A DNA stretch of 64,000 nt from Cichorium intybus (GCA_023525715.1 CM042010.1:66803966-66867965), one strand, 5' to 3'; numbered from the stretch's first letter, positions 1 to 16,433 are shown. Notes: generated by a model from the sequence alone, not told the origin. A program made the numbers and translations.

Positions 1-55
1 ACTCGTCTGATTTGATATTCTCTTCCATCCGAGGGTACAGCCAGATCTAGAACTG

Positions 56-782
56 TTATTGCCAATGGTTGCCATTATGAACGAGGTAGCTAGAACTTCC
101 GTGAGCATGATACGGGAGCTTTCCGGCGTATTTGTTGTAGCGGATTGGATACCTAACCTGTGGTTTTGAGAGATTATAGATGCAGCGATTTGCGGCGGTG
201 ACCGGAAATCTCGCGACGGAGTAGTAGGGGGATGAAAGAGGAGATTTCGGTGATCCTGCCTCGTGTGTAGCGGTACTGGTGGAGGAAGACGATCCAGAAG
301 CGGAGGCGGTGGAGGGAGACGGCGAGAGTCTCTTTGGAAGCCAGAGAAAAGCTCTGATTTTGAGAGATTTCGATTGTTGAGTAGCTTGCCGGTCGTATTC
401 TTCAATGAGATTAATCAGATCTTCATCGGAGGTGATAGATACAAGCGCGTCTAAGTCCTCTGTCGGCAATTGACACTTCAAACTCACAGAGCTTCCGCAC
501 AATCCACCAAGTTTCGCCAGTAATTCTGTAAATCACAAGCAATTAACTCTCACGCCATATTCCAATTTCGATTTACAAGCACTTCGATTTCAAATCAAAA
601 ACCAGGTTTGGAATACAAAACGTAAACTAACCGGAGAAAGAAATGGAACGGTCAACGGCGAGTACACGAGTTTGACCGCCGTGGTAACGGAGTTTTCCGT
701 CGGGATAACGAGGGAGGATCTTGCCGCCGTAACTGCATAAGAATTTGATGCTACTGGTGGTATCGAGTGAAGGTCCTGCCAT
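56..782 (-). CDS. PB1-domain protein, two exons, complete
   Basis: I read two exons: 632-782 (start codon at 782-780) and 56-525 (stop at 58-56). The 106-bp intron has a GTTAGT donor and a TTTACAG acceptor, and joining them splits one Glu codon cleanly. The product is 206 aa. Residues ~12-100 form a PB1 (octicosapeptide/Phox/Bem1p) domain: the basic patch is around SYGGKILPR (Lys21) with GGQTRVL after it, and the acidic OPCA-type stretch runs through TEDLDALVSITSDED. Having both faces suggests it can bind PB1 partners on either side. The rest is a Ser/Thr-rich, probably disordered tail with no kinase domain, as in the small plant PB1-only proteins. PB1 domains are protein-protein interaction modules; the specific role here is unknown. 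The start is supported by a good context (ACCATGG) and a TATA box 86 bp upstream. This is the only intact host-type gene in the window. Confidence 0.93.
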
Positions 783-867
783 GGTGATTTTTAGCAGTGG
801 AGAAGAGAGAAGAAGAGGCTCTGTGTGTTTGCTTCTTCAAGCCTAAGCATGGTGCCATGGATGCTTC

Positions 868-874
868 ATTTATA
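868..874 (-). promoter_or_regulatory. TATA box of the PB1 gene
   Basis: The minus strand reads CTATAAATG here, 86 bp upstream of the PB1 start codon. Transcription would begin about 30 bp on, giving a short 5' leader of roughly 55-60 nt. No competing TATA lies closer to the start. Confidence 0.6.
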
Positions 875-875
875 G

Positions 876-1302
876 AGGTCTTGGAAGGAGGTGTTACCGT
901 GTTGAGGTTGCTTGAACGGAAACTTTATATTTTGTATATTTACTCAATTTTAAAAAATAAACCCTATCAAGAATGTTTGAACTTTGAATACGTATTTTAC
1001 AAGTTTATAATCAAACAGGGAATATATTTTTATAGAAATAAAAAATTATTTATTCAGGACCGGATTGCGGATTCGTTAACCAAGTCAATTACTTTAAGAT
1101 ATGAATTAAAAAAAAGGATAAGTTTTATTAATTTTATTTAAATAATTCTTAAAATTTAGGTTTTCGATTCATAACAATTTCGCAACGAAATTGGTTTTCC
1201 ATCTGTGAAATCAAGTGGCCACCCGAAGAAAAACTTTATTTAAGCCAAAAAAAAAAATTGAAACCTCGAAACGGATCTTGATGATTTCGTGTAGGAGACA
1301 TG
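876..1302. other. Intergenic, no gene seen
   Basis: AT-rich sequence upstream of the PB1 gene. A 114-codon open frame crosses the promoter at 797-1141 but has no recognisable domain and plant-intergenic composition. I see no other structure up to the MULE target duplication. Confidence 0.6.
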
Positions 1303-1311
1303 CAAAATTTT

Positions 1312-1688
1312 GAGTAAATTACAATTTTGGTCCCTGTGGTTTTCCCAAAATTTCAGTATTAGTCATCCTTTTTAAATTTCACGCTGATGGTCCCCTGTGG
1401 TGGGCAAAATCTTGCACTTTTGGTCCATTGGCCAGATAAAAAGACCAATATACCCTTTAATTTCTTTTTCTTTTTTCTTTTGAGATATTATTATTTTGGT
1501 AATTAAAAAAAAAAGAAAATTTCAACCCCCACCGCCAACCCTACCCTACTACGTCTCTATCTCTCTCGTCGTCAATCAATTCTCCGGCGAAAGAACGAGG
1601 AGTAGATCATAGTAACGATTCTCGATTCCATCTGAGTTCGAGAAGTGTGGAGACGGTACAGATACAGATTGGAACGAGGAGTAGATCA
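1312..1688 (+). repeat. Left terminal inverted repeat of the Pack-MULE
   Basis: Matches the reverse complement of 5008-5377 over its length with scattered differences, including the paired 'tggtccctgtggt' blocks, the T/A-rich middle and the gagaagtgtggagacgg segment near the inner edge. Confidence 0.88.
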
Positions 1689-2738
1689 TAGTAACGATTC
1701 TGTGATGGTATTCAACACCGTCTTAGTTGCGTCCGTCGCCACCGTATCCACCGACGTATGGCAATCGGTGGCATGTTTTTCAGAACGAATCAGCAGCGAC
1801 GAGCTGTTAGATCCGGTGATTCGTTCTTTTCTCTCTTTCTTTAAACCCCTTAAATCACATCGTTCGCCTCCTTAATCTTTCCGATTCAATTGGTTCAAGT
1901 TTAGTAGGTTTCAAGTAGATTCTCGAAATTTATTTATGGCTTAGAACATCTACATGTATTTGAAGATCAGAGAGCATCTAACAGAAGATCGAGAAACCTG
2001 CAATTGATTCTGTGGGATATGGATTCACGAGAATCATTAGCATCCCAGCCGTCACTACAACAACATCATGCTCATCACCAGCAGCAGCCGCCTCGCCTCG
2101 TATGAATATGATGATGCCACCAAACTCTTTCTGTACCCACCACCACCTATCCAACAATTCAAACGCCGCTGCAGCTAACAACAATAAAAATGGCAACATG
2201 ATGGTAATGAGGAGTAGATCATAGTAACGATTCTGTGATGGTATTCAACACCGTCTTAGTTGCGTCCGTCGCCACCGTATCCGCTGACGTAAGGCAATCG
2301 GTGGCATATTTTTCAAAACGAATCAGTTGCGACGAGCTGGTAGATCTGGTGATTCGTTCTTTTCTCTCTTTCTTTAAACCCCTTAAATCGTATCGTTCAC
2401 CTCCCTAATCTTTCCGATTCAATTGGTTCAAGTTTAATAGGTTTCAAGTAGATTCTCGAAATTTATTTGCGGCTTAGAAGATCTACCTGCATTTGAAGAT
2501 CAGAGAGCATCTAATAGAAGATCGAGAAACCTGCAATTGATTCTGTGGGATATGGATTCACGAGAATCATTAGCATCCCAGTCGTCACTATAGCAACATC
2601 ATGCTCATCACCAGCAGCAGCCGCCGCCCGGTATGAATATGATGATGCCACCAAACTCTTTCTCTACCCACCACCACCTATCTAACAATTCAAACGACGC
2701 TGCAGCTAACAACAATAAAAATGCCAACATGATGAGCC
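1676..2738 (+). repeat. 533-bp tandem duplication inside the Pack-MULE
   Basis: Units 1676-2208 and 2209-2738 are near-identical and both contain the AHL 5' leader and first codons. The junctions fall at a short repeat starting GAGGAGTAGATCATAG, which also occurs once more at ~1597 in the left TIR. Unequal exchange or replication slippage at that repeat would explain the duplication. Confidence 0.88.
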
Positions 2739-4934
2739 CCAATTCGATGCAACAACGCTTCCCCTTTAATTCCTCTAACCAGTTCGGTGACGGATCGTCT
2801 CCGTCCGGCGGGTTTAGGACTGACGGATACAACATAGAGCCTGCCAGGAAGAAGAGGGGTCGACCGAGGAAGTATTCACCGTCTCCTGATGGCAACATTG
2901 CGCTCGGGTTGGCTCCTGCTCCGGTTGCTGTTGTTCCTCCTTTTGGTGATGGTGGGAATTTGGATTCTTCAAATGTAACACCCAGTTTCTTATCTCCGAA
3001 ATACACAACTAATTACTCAAAATAACCACAAAGGTTATGGTGTAATCAAAGTTAAGCAACAGAAGCACAAGTAGTTATCAAAAGAACAACTATTTATACA
3101 AACATGGCCCACAAACCGGGTTACAAAAGACCATTTTTACAAAAGCTACACAAAAGTTTCAAAAGAGCGTTTTATAGATCACACAAAAACCCAAAATTCT
3201 AGTCCCAAAGTCAAGTCAATCTATCCCTCTGCAACCTTATTTCCCATGTCACCTATAACACATACAACATAAATAATATTCATGAGCTAATTAAGCTCAG
3301 TGAGAAAATATCCAAGTTTTCGTGATCAACCATAAATTTTCCAACAATTTTTATAATACTCAATAACTACTAACATGTAAACTCATTGACCTCATTCTCT
3401 TTGAATATCTCAGTCAAATAGCGTGTTCATTCACACTATATACTCATATATATAACAAGAAATTCTCAATCTTGTATAGCTCGTACTAACTGGTTATCTC
3501 AACCAATTAGATATTCAAGTACACAAGTACATTACAGTCCAATCATAAAAATGAATTAGAATTACTCATCTGATGTTTGCTCAGCTTGTGATCCACCCGT
3601 GCCTCGTGTATCTCCTTCCATCCTATGTGTATCAGCTGTAAAAATTTACACCATATATCATATCTCAAACATCATCAGATATTTCAATAACATCTAACTC
3701 AATGAACCAAGGAATCAATAGATAACAAAGGTCATAAACAGTGGATGACAATTGCTATCAAACTGCAGCCCCCAAATTTCCAAGTTTTTCTCATTCAGTG
3801 GTCACAAAATACAATCAATATCGCATCTATAGCTAAAGAAGCTTATACTAACAACCTAATAACATCTTATGTAACAAATCACAGCAATTTCACAACTTAT
3901 CAACTAGGGTTTAAAACCCTAAAACCCAAAAATCAACTCACCTTGTTTGTTTAGAGACTAAAAACATGTTCACGGTGTTAGACTCGACTCCTTTATGATT
4001 TCCCATTAAAACTCATGGCTCAATTTAAAGTAAATATACTCAAATCACACTAGTTGCAGGTTTTCATCCATATCAACCATAACTAACTCGAACCCAACAA
4101 TAATCAACAAGAAATTCGAAGCTAGTACATAGGATATTACCTTTTAACCGTAAGGTATTGAATTCTAACTTCAATTCCTGAGTTATGGGCTTCAAAATCG
4201 AGTTTAGAGGTTTAGAATTAAGTTTCTAGGGTTTTTGAGAGTGTTTATGCGAATTGGTTTTTCCCCAAAATGAAGAAAACCCGACTTTAAAAAGTGGGTC
4301 TGCACGCGTAACACGACCCGTGTAAGTTACTGGATGCTTTCGGAGTAGGTCTGCATGCGTAACACGACCCGTGTTAATAAACATGACCCGTGTAAGTTAC
4401 TGGATGATTTTGGTAATTAGAACACGACCCGTGTTATTAAACCACGAACTTTGTAAGTTACTGGATGCCCAAATAGTCCCAAAAGGTCTCCTACACGACC
4501 TGTGTGACTCCAACACGACCCGTGTAACCTCTTTTGACATTTTTAAAGGTTTAAACTTCTCCTAATTAGTTTCTAATCATCCTAACTCATATAACAACCT
4601 AGATATTCTTAATTACACTAAGAATAACTCAAACTTACTTACCGAAAGTATTACGGCATTACATCAAGCGACGGCGGCGATGGAACCCCAAATGCGGATT
4701 CATCTGCTAAGAAAAACAGAGGAAGGCCTACGGGTTCAGGGAAGAAGCAATTGGATTCTTTATGTATATATCGATCTTATCTAATTTTCTGTTTTTCGTA
4801 TAAATTTTACGTTGATCATTTATGTAGAAGCATTTGGATACTTTAGGGTATTGATTAAGTTCATAATTTGTTGAATATACAGGTGCACCTGGAGTTGGGT
4901 TTATGCCTCATGCATTATTGTTAAAGTAGGAGAG
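2552..4934 (+). pseudogene. AHL (AT-hook, PPC-type) gene fragment, broken
   Basis: The copied gene runs from the ATG at 2552 to 2973, resumes at 4664-4763, then has an intron (4764-4882) and a piece of exon 2 (4883-4934). It encodes Gln/His/Asn-rich N-terminal sequence, a first AT-hook (KKRGRPRKY), an Ala/Pro linker, and a second AT-hook (KKNRGRPTGSGKKQLD) followed by the first strand of the PPC domain (GVGFMPH). This order is that of AHL proteins, which bind the minor groove of AT-rich DNA in the nucleus. Damage: a TAG at codon 14, a solo LTR inside exon 1, a one-base loss after MPHA, and no further PPC domain. A second, shorter copy of the start lies at 2019, ending after 28 codons. The phase-1 intron is retained, so genomic DNA rather than cDNA was captured. 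Confidence 0.85.
2974..4663 (-). mobile_element. Solo LTR of a Ty3/gypsy element
   Basis: 1690 bp, starting TGTAACACCC and ending GGCATTACA, flanked by TCAAA (2969-2973) and TCAAG (4664-4668). Removing it restores the AHL reading frame, so it entered after the gene capture. Orientation is inferred from the TGTAATGCCG start on the minus strand. It holds no coding region. At 4300-4530 it carries a cluster of ACACG-ACC-CGTGT palindromes alternating with a 'gtaagttactggatg' unit. Confidence 0.8.
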
Positions 4935-5007
4935 GTAATTCTCCAAATTCTTCACATATGGAAATAAAAGATCTTGGTTTGAAATTAGGATCACTATAAG
5001 GTTATAT

Positions 5008-5377
5008 CATATACTCCTCGTTCCAATTTGTATATGTACCGTCTCCACACTTCTCGAACTCAGATGGAATCGAGAATCATTACTATGATCTACGCCTCGT
5101 TCTTTCGCCGAAGAATTGATTAAAGACGAGAGAGATAGAGACGTTGTGGGGTAGGGTTGGGGTGGGGGTTGAATTTTTTTTTTTTAATTACCAAAATAAT
5201 AATATCTCAAAAGAAAAAAGAAAAAAAATTAAAATGGTATATTGGTCTTTTTACCTAGCCAAGGGACCAAAAGTGCAAGATTTTACCCACCACAGGGACC
5301 ATCAGCGTGAAATTTGAAAAGGATGACTAATACCGCAATTTTGGGACAACCATAGGGACCAAAATTGTAATTTACTC
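5008..5377 (-). repeat. Right terminal inverted repeat of the Pack-MULE
   Basis: Inverted partner of 1312-1688. The outer end is followed directly by the second 9-bp target duplication. Confidence 0.88.
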
Positions 5378-5386
5378 CAAAATCTT

Positions 5387-6294
5387 TTATTTGTAGGTGA
5401 AACTTGCGAATTCGTAGGAGACATCTATGAAATTTCACTTGTTATTTTGCTGATATCATTTAATGTTATCTATGGATGTACAGACCGTATCGATAAAATA
5501 GCTAGAAATCTGACAAAACACTAGTTTCCGTTTTACGAATATCGACATATGCACTACAAAATCAGACATTTATGCTGTGAAACTAAGAAAAGATTTCATA
5601 TTTTCTATAAAATTTTCTTTTGAAACACTAAAAATTGGGGGGGGGGGGAAATTAGTCTGATAACAATTCTCTTTTAAAAAATCGTAAGTTCATATTCGAC
5701 TAACTTTTTCATTGTTGCTTGTCTCGGTAGGTCGTGGCAACTAACAAACAGCCAAACTTATTACGTTAGACATTTTGTTAAGAACTATGGTCTATGATTT
5801 TTCAGATTATATGAACTTTCTTAAGTTGTTAAATTTAGTGAAATCCAAGAGAAGTTTGGGAAATGAAACTAATATTAGTTTATCAATCCAACATCCTAAG
5901 TTGTACTATGTTATGAAGATAGGTGATCATTCTGATGTGTCTCAAATGTTCATATAAATCTGGTAAATGGCAGTGATGTTCTAGTGGAAGAGGCTCTGAC
6001 TATTTAATATAATGCAATACATCGATCAATTTTAGTTAAAATCGATGTAGTGGAAGAGGCTCTGGTGACAACAGATTTAGCGGAAGAGGGCTCGATGGAA
6101 ATTTATCACTAGTAGGAAGCAACAATGAAGTAGGTAATTAAATCTCTCCTATTGTCATGAAAAAACAATATAACCACATATTCATTGTGTAGATCCTAAA
6201 ATTTATAAATATGTTAGTAAGGATGATGACACTACACATAATGTTGATATTGGTACAAGTGATGATGAGAATTGCTTTCATTAACTAATGATAC
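5387..6294. other. Unassigned AT-rich stretch, possible coding relic
   Basis: Contains a run of 10 G at ~5639, a 60-codon open frame at 5775-5957 without a recognised domain, and two imperfect copies of a gtggaagaggctctg block (~5982 and ~6049). The acidic codons at 6215-6275 could be a worn transposase N-terminus, but I cannot show it. No gene called. Confidence 0.35.
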
Positions 6295-7404
6295 TGACAT
6301 CGCAGCGGTCGTCATGCGATTAAAAATAAAAAAACCTAACACACACACTTAGCACAGTGGAAGTCAGGGTCGATCCGTAGGAGTTACGTGGTCAAGTCAG
6401 GTGATAGATTACCAACTATAGTGTCACGCTATAGTCAGAGGACTTAGTTCCTACACTTTTGACTACTGATCCCTGAAAACATAAACCAAACAATCTCAAA
6501 ACAAGCATAGACTAAGCTAAGCTTCAACTCAAACCTAGTTACTTTCTGAAATCAGAAGTACATCTCTGCTTCAGAAGCAACAAAGGCATCCAAGGAAACA
6601 AACAACCACAATGCATAAACTAAACCAATAACTGAAAATCTAAATGACAGTCACTGGCTAGAGTTCAAACCTAAAAGCTAACCTAGTTGGCTACTGAAAT
6701 CAGCAAGGGAAAACAGTCCCAAACAAGGTCATAAACGCATCCAAACACAATCCAAGCATTCAAAACCAATAACCAAAAAATCAATATTACTTGTAACCAA
6801 ATGATTATTATAAACCCAAAACAGGTTCCAACCATCCAATACAGTAACAAGAACTGAAAAACAGTAACTAAAATGCTCAAGGTCAGTGGTTGTCACTCCC
6901 ACAAACCCTAGCCACTAATGCTACTACTAAAGTTAAAAAGAAATTAAACATAAAAACCTGAAATACCAAAAGGTAGTTGCTGGAAATGAGTTCTTGGAGT
7001 CAAAGAGCCTCTACGGTCTATTTTTCACCAGGGTTTTGCTCTGGTTTTCGGCTGAAAACACCTCTATTTATAGTTGCAAATTTTACGCAACCGCACCGCA
7101 CATTTATGGTTTCTGCAGCGCACGTAGGGTTTTATCCCTGTTTCTTCGGACTTTGAATTTTGTTCCACCTCCTTGTATCCGCGTCGCGCCTTCTTGATTC
7201 CCGTGGCGCGCATACGTATTTTCCTGATTTTTCATTCTTCTCCAAACTTCCTCCAATTTGTACGCTTTTGGTCCCTGTTTTCATTATTTTCTTCCAAACA
7301 AGTACTAGCACGAAAAATGAGAATATCACGATATATATGATATAATTTCACTAAGAATAGGGCTCAACAACGACTAAAATATGTAATATCACTAGGCGTT
7401 GTCA
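6295..7404 (-). mobile_element. Athila-type solo LTR with perfect duplication
   Basis: 1110 bp, starting TGACATCGCAGCGG and ending CTAGGCGTTGTCA, flanked by GATAC on both sides (6290-6294 and 7405-7409). It is homologous to the ~980-bp LTRs of the Athila-type element at 51367-63648, sharing the 'gtcagggtcgatcc' block and the 'gggctcaacaacgac' block, but is clearly more diverged. Orientation is by that homology. Confidence 0.88.
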
Positions 7405-7420
7405 GATACCAATGTAGCTC

Positions 7421-7453
7421 ATTATAGGGACATTATAGGGACATTATAGGGAC
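7421..7453 (+). repeat. Three tandem copies of ATTATAGGGAC
   Basis: Three perfect 11-bp units next to the solo LTR. No function is evident. Confidence 0.85.
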
Positions 7454-7600
7454 CTAGTAGAATCTTGTTTAGGGGTAATCTAACCTTAAAAAATTGTGAT
7501 TTTTATAAATATTGGTATGAGGATGATTTCACAAATCAATACAAGGAAACACCATTCCATGGTATTCATCATACACCTCGATGTACAAATCTAGTATATA

Positions 7601-8760
7601 TGTGATAACACGCTTTTATATTAGTTATTTACGTGTTATTTTACATGGTTTAGTTCTTTCATCTATATAAAATGATTAGGTACACCCACTTTTGTTGGAA
7701 GTTGCTTTGTATGGAAAAGTACTAAAATAGAGGGTTTAGGGTGGAAATTGGAACAAGGATATAGATGAAAATGAAGAGATAAGGATTTGAGAAGATCGCA
7801 ACGTGTAGGATGGGAGATTGCGACGCTAAGGAGAGATGCCATTGTAATCTGATTTCAATTTGAATTTCAAATTAGCGAGATATCAGGATAACTCTATAAT
7901 CGCGATGCGAAATACGGTTGTTGGCGACACGAACTGTGTGATTTTACAACTATAAATAGAGGTACTCAGACGATATTCCACAGCAATCCATCGAGCATTA
8001 TCTGGATCTCAATGCTCATCTTTGTTATTTTTCAGTTTCTTTCAAGTAGTTTGGTTAGAATTTTGTTAGTTTTAGCTTTTTTGCTTATTTTATCGGTTTC
8101 GTATCAATACTCGGTGTTAAGCGTATCCCGAATTCAGGGATTTCTCTGATAATTTGAGATTGAGTTTTAGATCTCGGGAGTAATCATTCAGCTCTTGTAG
8201 TTCTTTGATTAGTTGGATAGTTAGTTGGAACGATTGTTCGATTGTTTGAGTTTTTAGTTTTTATAAAGGAAGTTATTTGAGTTTCATGCTTGTTTCGATC
8301 TGTAGTTTCTTGATGCACCAGATATGATTTGGTTTGTTTGATTTTATGTTTGATTTTTGTTTGGTTTCGAGTGTTATTGATTATCCTGCTATAGAGTGAC
8401 ATTATAGTCGGGTTTCTATAGACACAAAGTGACAACCACGGACTCCTTGGTTCGACCCTTATTACCCTAGCTATTAGAGTACTGAGGTTTTATTTATTTT
8501 TGACTGCATCAATGACTGCACACATCAAATTTTGGCATCGTTTCCGAGGAGTTGTACGCTTGACACCTTGTATCAATTTTTAAAAATTTTTAGTTTTTCT
8601 TTTTCTTTTTAACGCAAGCATCTAGTGAATGCATACATGCTCGGATGAACGTTTGTCACCTCTTTTATTTGACCCTGAAATCGAAAGGACCACTGGAAAG
8701 AGTCGTGTGGTCAGACGCTTATTCAAAATGAATCCTAACGATGTTGATTAGATCAGAGAA
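7601..8760 (+). mobile_element. 5' LTR, primer site and gag start of a second Athila-type element
   Basis: The LTR is read as 7601-8527 (TGTGATAACACG to CACACATCA), with a TATA box CTATAAATAGAGG near 7950. It is followed by TTTTGGCATCGTTTCCGAGG, a mutated version of the tRNA-Asp-type primer site used by Athila/Tat elements. The downstream frame contains LFDPEIERT, the typical opening of Athila-type gag, and then stops at ~8757. The rest of the element is missing here; adjoining sequence belongs to other LTR scraps. The 5' LTR edge is uncertain because no second LTR is in the window. Confidence 0.7.
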
Positions 8761-9517
8761 TGTGTGAAGAAGATGAATTTTTCGTACCAGGAAATGACCA
8801 AAAACGGGTATAAAACCTGTCAAAAAGCTATCACTGGGCAATCCACACGGGTCGTGTGGTGTATCGGTTACAAACTGCTTCAACACACACACACACACAC
8901 ACGGGTCGTGTGGTTCTACACGGGTCCTGTCCCTTATCGGATGCAAATTGATTTGACATTCACATGGGTCGTGTAATCCCACACGGGTCGTGTGATGTCT
9001 GATCACAATCTGTTTCCAATTTGCTTTACGGTTACATAGGTCGTGTGATCACAAAAGTTAGAAATCGGGCTATTTTTGGAAAATTGAATTTCTGATACGT
9101 TTTTTATAAGGCAACATAGCCCAAAATTGAATTTCCCAATTGACTTGACAGCTCGACCCCAGCCAGGGGATCTGCCCCTTAGACCCCGCTACCAGGGAAG
9201 CTGCCCCCAGACCCCGTGAGTTTAGGGGCTTCGCCCCTAAATGACAGTATACTTGTACTTTGAATCTTGATCAAATTGAAACAAGTGTGCACTCTGCACC
9301 TTTCGTACTTGTTTAATGTTTGTCAAGATTGTATTTGGTCAAACAAATTAATTCATTACACTTAAATACACATTGGTAATATACAATCACCAACACAACT
9401 TGATTTTCATCTGCATGCAGAAGAAGAATAACAAGCAACTTGATTTTGATTAAGTTATAGAATTAAACAGAATTTGGGATTTTAAGAAACAGACAAAACA
9501 AATAAATTTGACTAAGA
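8761..9517. other. Mosaic of LTR fragments, no gene
   Basis: At 8845-9050 there are five or more copies of an ACACGGGTCGTGT palindrome at irregular spacing with a short CA run. At 9150-9240 there is a GC-rich island with repeated 'gaccccg' and a GGGGATCTGCCCC palindrome, probably from another LTR. The rest is AT-rich. Confidence 0.5.
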
Positions 9518-9537
9518 TACATACATACATACATACA

Positions 9538-9571
<34 letters not shown>

Positions 9572-9591
9572 CATACATACACATATACATA
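9518..9591 (+). repeat. (ATAC)n microsatellite
   Basis: Almost uninterrupted ATAC repeats, followed by a short (GA)n run. Confidence 0.95.
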
Positions 9592-9674
9592 CATAGAGAG
9601 AGAGAGAATATGTTAAAAATATTGTTTTTGACTAAAATAGAAATTTAGATAAAAGGTTTACATGTTTTGTGAAA

Positions 9675-10132
<458 letters not shown>

Positions 10133-10664
10133 TACTATCCTAATAAATATGTAACTCAAAGCCACATGTCACCTCCACAATCATTTGGCCACATGTCATT
10201 TTCTCATGATTTTGAATTTCTTAAAAAAATAAAATATTTTGTTCATTACTACTCCTTAATGTTCGGTTATAATTGGCCGTTACAATTCTATCTCCCCTAA
10301 TTTCGCTTTTCTTAATACGAAACTGTCAATTAAATGTTTAACCCCAAATTTCGTCGTACGATTTCAAATATCAAATTGCAATTCTGAATATATGTTAGGT
10401 ATTTTTGTATTTTCCCAATGGTAAATCAAGATTCTATAAGCACTAATTGCAAGATATAATAATGTACTTCAATTTATTTGTCTATTATAGCATTTTACTT
10501 GTATATATTTTTATTACATTTATATATTCTCAATTTTGTGTGTTTTTGTTTATTTTTAAAATATTATGCTATTTACTTTAAGGTAATACAATGCTTGATG
10601 TTTGAATGTTCTTATTTAACAATTTCTTTTAATCAACCCGTGAAATACATGAGTCTCACAACTA

Positions 10665-10665
<1 letters not shown>
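10133..10665 (+). mobile_element. Non-autonomous Helitron, copy 1
   Basis: The 3' end has a stem-loop (CCCGTG...CATGAG, imperfect) followed by TCTCACAACTAG and then T, the Helitron terminus. The 5' side (CTATCCTAATAAATA) resembles Helitron 5' ends and matches copy 2. No Rep/helicase coding region. The exact 5' base is uncertain. Confidence 0.72.

Positions 10666-10704
<39 letters not shown>
10666..10704. repeat. (TA)n tract 2
   Basis: Short TA run between Helitron copy 1 and family-A copy 2. Confidence 0.95.
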
Positions 10705-10706
<2 letters not shown>

Positions 10707-11191
10707 TTAAGTTATATGGGACCACTAGATTTCGCGAGACCGGGAGACGCAATCCTAGCCACTCATTTTGGATATAAAACAAAAAAAAATAAAAAATGCA
10801 AAATAAATTAAAAAAATTTAACAATATATATTTATTTAATATTTTCGTAATTTAATTATTCAAAAAAATATTAAAAAAAATTAAAAAAAAAAATTTAACA
10901 TTTTTTTTCATATTCTAGTAGAATATTACACTATACTGTGTAATATTCTATTAGAATAATAGAATATTACACTATACTGTGTAATATTCTATTAGAATAT
11001 TACACAACCATCAACATTCCACTGGAATATTTTTTCAATTTTTCCAGGTTTTTTTTTATTTTTTTTAATTTTTTTAGGTAGAATAAATAGCGAAAATTAG
11101 TAGAATTTCTTTTTTAAATTCTCATTATTTTAGCCTATTTTAATTTTTTTATTTTTTGATCTCCAAAATGAGTGGCTAGGATTACGTCTCC

Positions 11192-11193
<2 letters not shown>
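10705..11193 (+). mobile_element. Family-A inverted-repeat element, copy 2, complete
   Basis: 489 bp. The left end carries GGGAGACGCAATCCTAGCC and ACTCATTTTGG; the right end carries the same block inverted (ending CGTCTCCCC), so both TIRs are present. TA tracts lie on both sides. The 13-bp-arm hairpin seen in copy 1 is duplicated here (10919-10950 and just after). No coding capacity. Confidence 0.85.

Positions 11194-11268
<75 letters not shown>
11194..11268. repeat. (TA)n tract 3
   Basis: Uninterrupted TA repeats between family-A copy 2 and Helitron copy 2. Confidence 0.97.
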
Positions 11269-14689
<3,421 letters not shown>

Positions 14690-14889
14690 AAAGGTCGGTA
14701 TCCAAATCATCAACGACTAAAAAATAGGTTGTAAATTTCTTACATCGACGCACATGTAGAAGATTATAACAAAAAACCCACTTTATTTTTGTAGTATTTT
14801 AATTTTTCGACAATATTTCTTTTTCAATAATAAAAACCAAATATATCAAAATTCATAATTTTTTGTCCTCTACAAATACAGATCCATAT

Positions 14890-14977
<88 letters not shown>

Positions 14978-15310
14978 TTTTTCATAAGTACAACTCATCT
15001 GGATTCATAATGTGAACCTGAACTGTAAAATTTTGAATATGAGTAATTATTTTAGTTTTAAAACTTTTTACTAATTCAATATTATAACCATTTATAAGTA
15101 ATGTAAATGTGGATTTACTCATATTTACACGAAAATTTACTCATATTCACATAACAATAACATATAGTATTGAGAATTTACTTAAAAGTTGTTTACTAGT
15201 TCAACATTTTATCTATTTATAATGAATTCACTATAATTCACAATTGAATTTACTTACATTCACACAAAAATTTACTCAGATTCACATATCAACGTCATAT
15301 GATATTTTAA
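14690..15310 (-). mobile_element. Family-B copy 2, terminal parts lost
   Basis: From 14694 the sequence follows the reverse complement of the right arm of family B (the 'ttgtaaatttctta' and 'cgcacatgtag' blocks, then 'aaaaaaccca'), and after the internal TA run it follows family-B interior ('gaacctgaactg'). The outermost ~60 bp are absent. A long (TA)n sits where copy 1 has only 'gatatacaaattt'. Confidence 0.65.
14892..14972. repeat. (TA)n tract 7, inside family-B copy 2
   Basis: Lies between 'catattga' and 'aattttttttt', the same context as 'catattgatatacaaattttttttg' split by a short TA in family-B copy 1; an expansion inside an element rather than between elements. Confidence 0.95.
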
Positions 15311-15329
15311 ATATACTTTGGAGTCGCGT

Positions 15330-16432
<1,103 letters not shown>

Positions 16433-16433
16433 G

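Larger units (their letters stand above)
1312..5377 (+). mobile_element. Pack-MULE carrying an AT-hook (AHL) gene fragment
   Basis: The element is 4066 bp. Both ends begin GAGTAAATTACAATTTTGG in inverted orientation, and the inverted termini run about 370 bp. It is flanked by CAAAATTTT (1303-1311) and CAAAATCTT (5378-5386), a 9-bp target duplication with one mismatch, as expected for Mutator-like elements. There is no transposase. The cargo is the 5' UTR, exon 1 and the start of exon 2 of an AHL-type nuclear protein gene, the definition of a Pack-MULE. The cargo was later partly duplicated in tandem and then hit by an LTR retrotransposon now reduced to a solo LTR (2974-4663). Without the solo LTR the element would be about 2.4 kb. 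Confidence 0.88.

Noticed and set aside
797..1141. 114-codon plus-strand frame over the PB1 promoter
   Set aside because: No domain; overlaps the promoter and leader of a well-supported gene on the other strand.
3900..3935. Telomere-like 'ccctaaaaccc' words
   Set aside because: Only two or three irregular units inside an LTR; not a telomeric repeat.
8845..9050. CRISPR-like array of short repeats
   Set aside because: Repeat units are ~13 bp palindromes at irregular spacing in plant LTR sequence, with no cas genes; not a CRISPR array.
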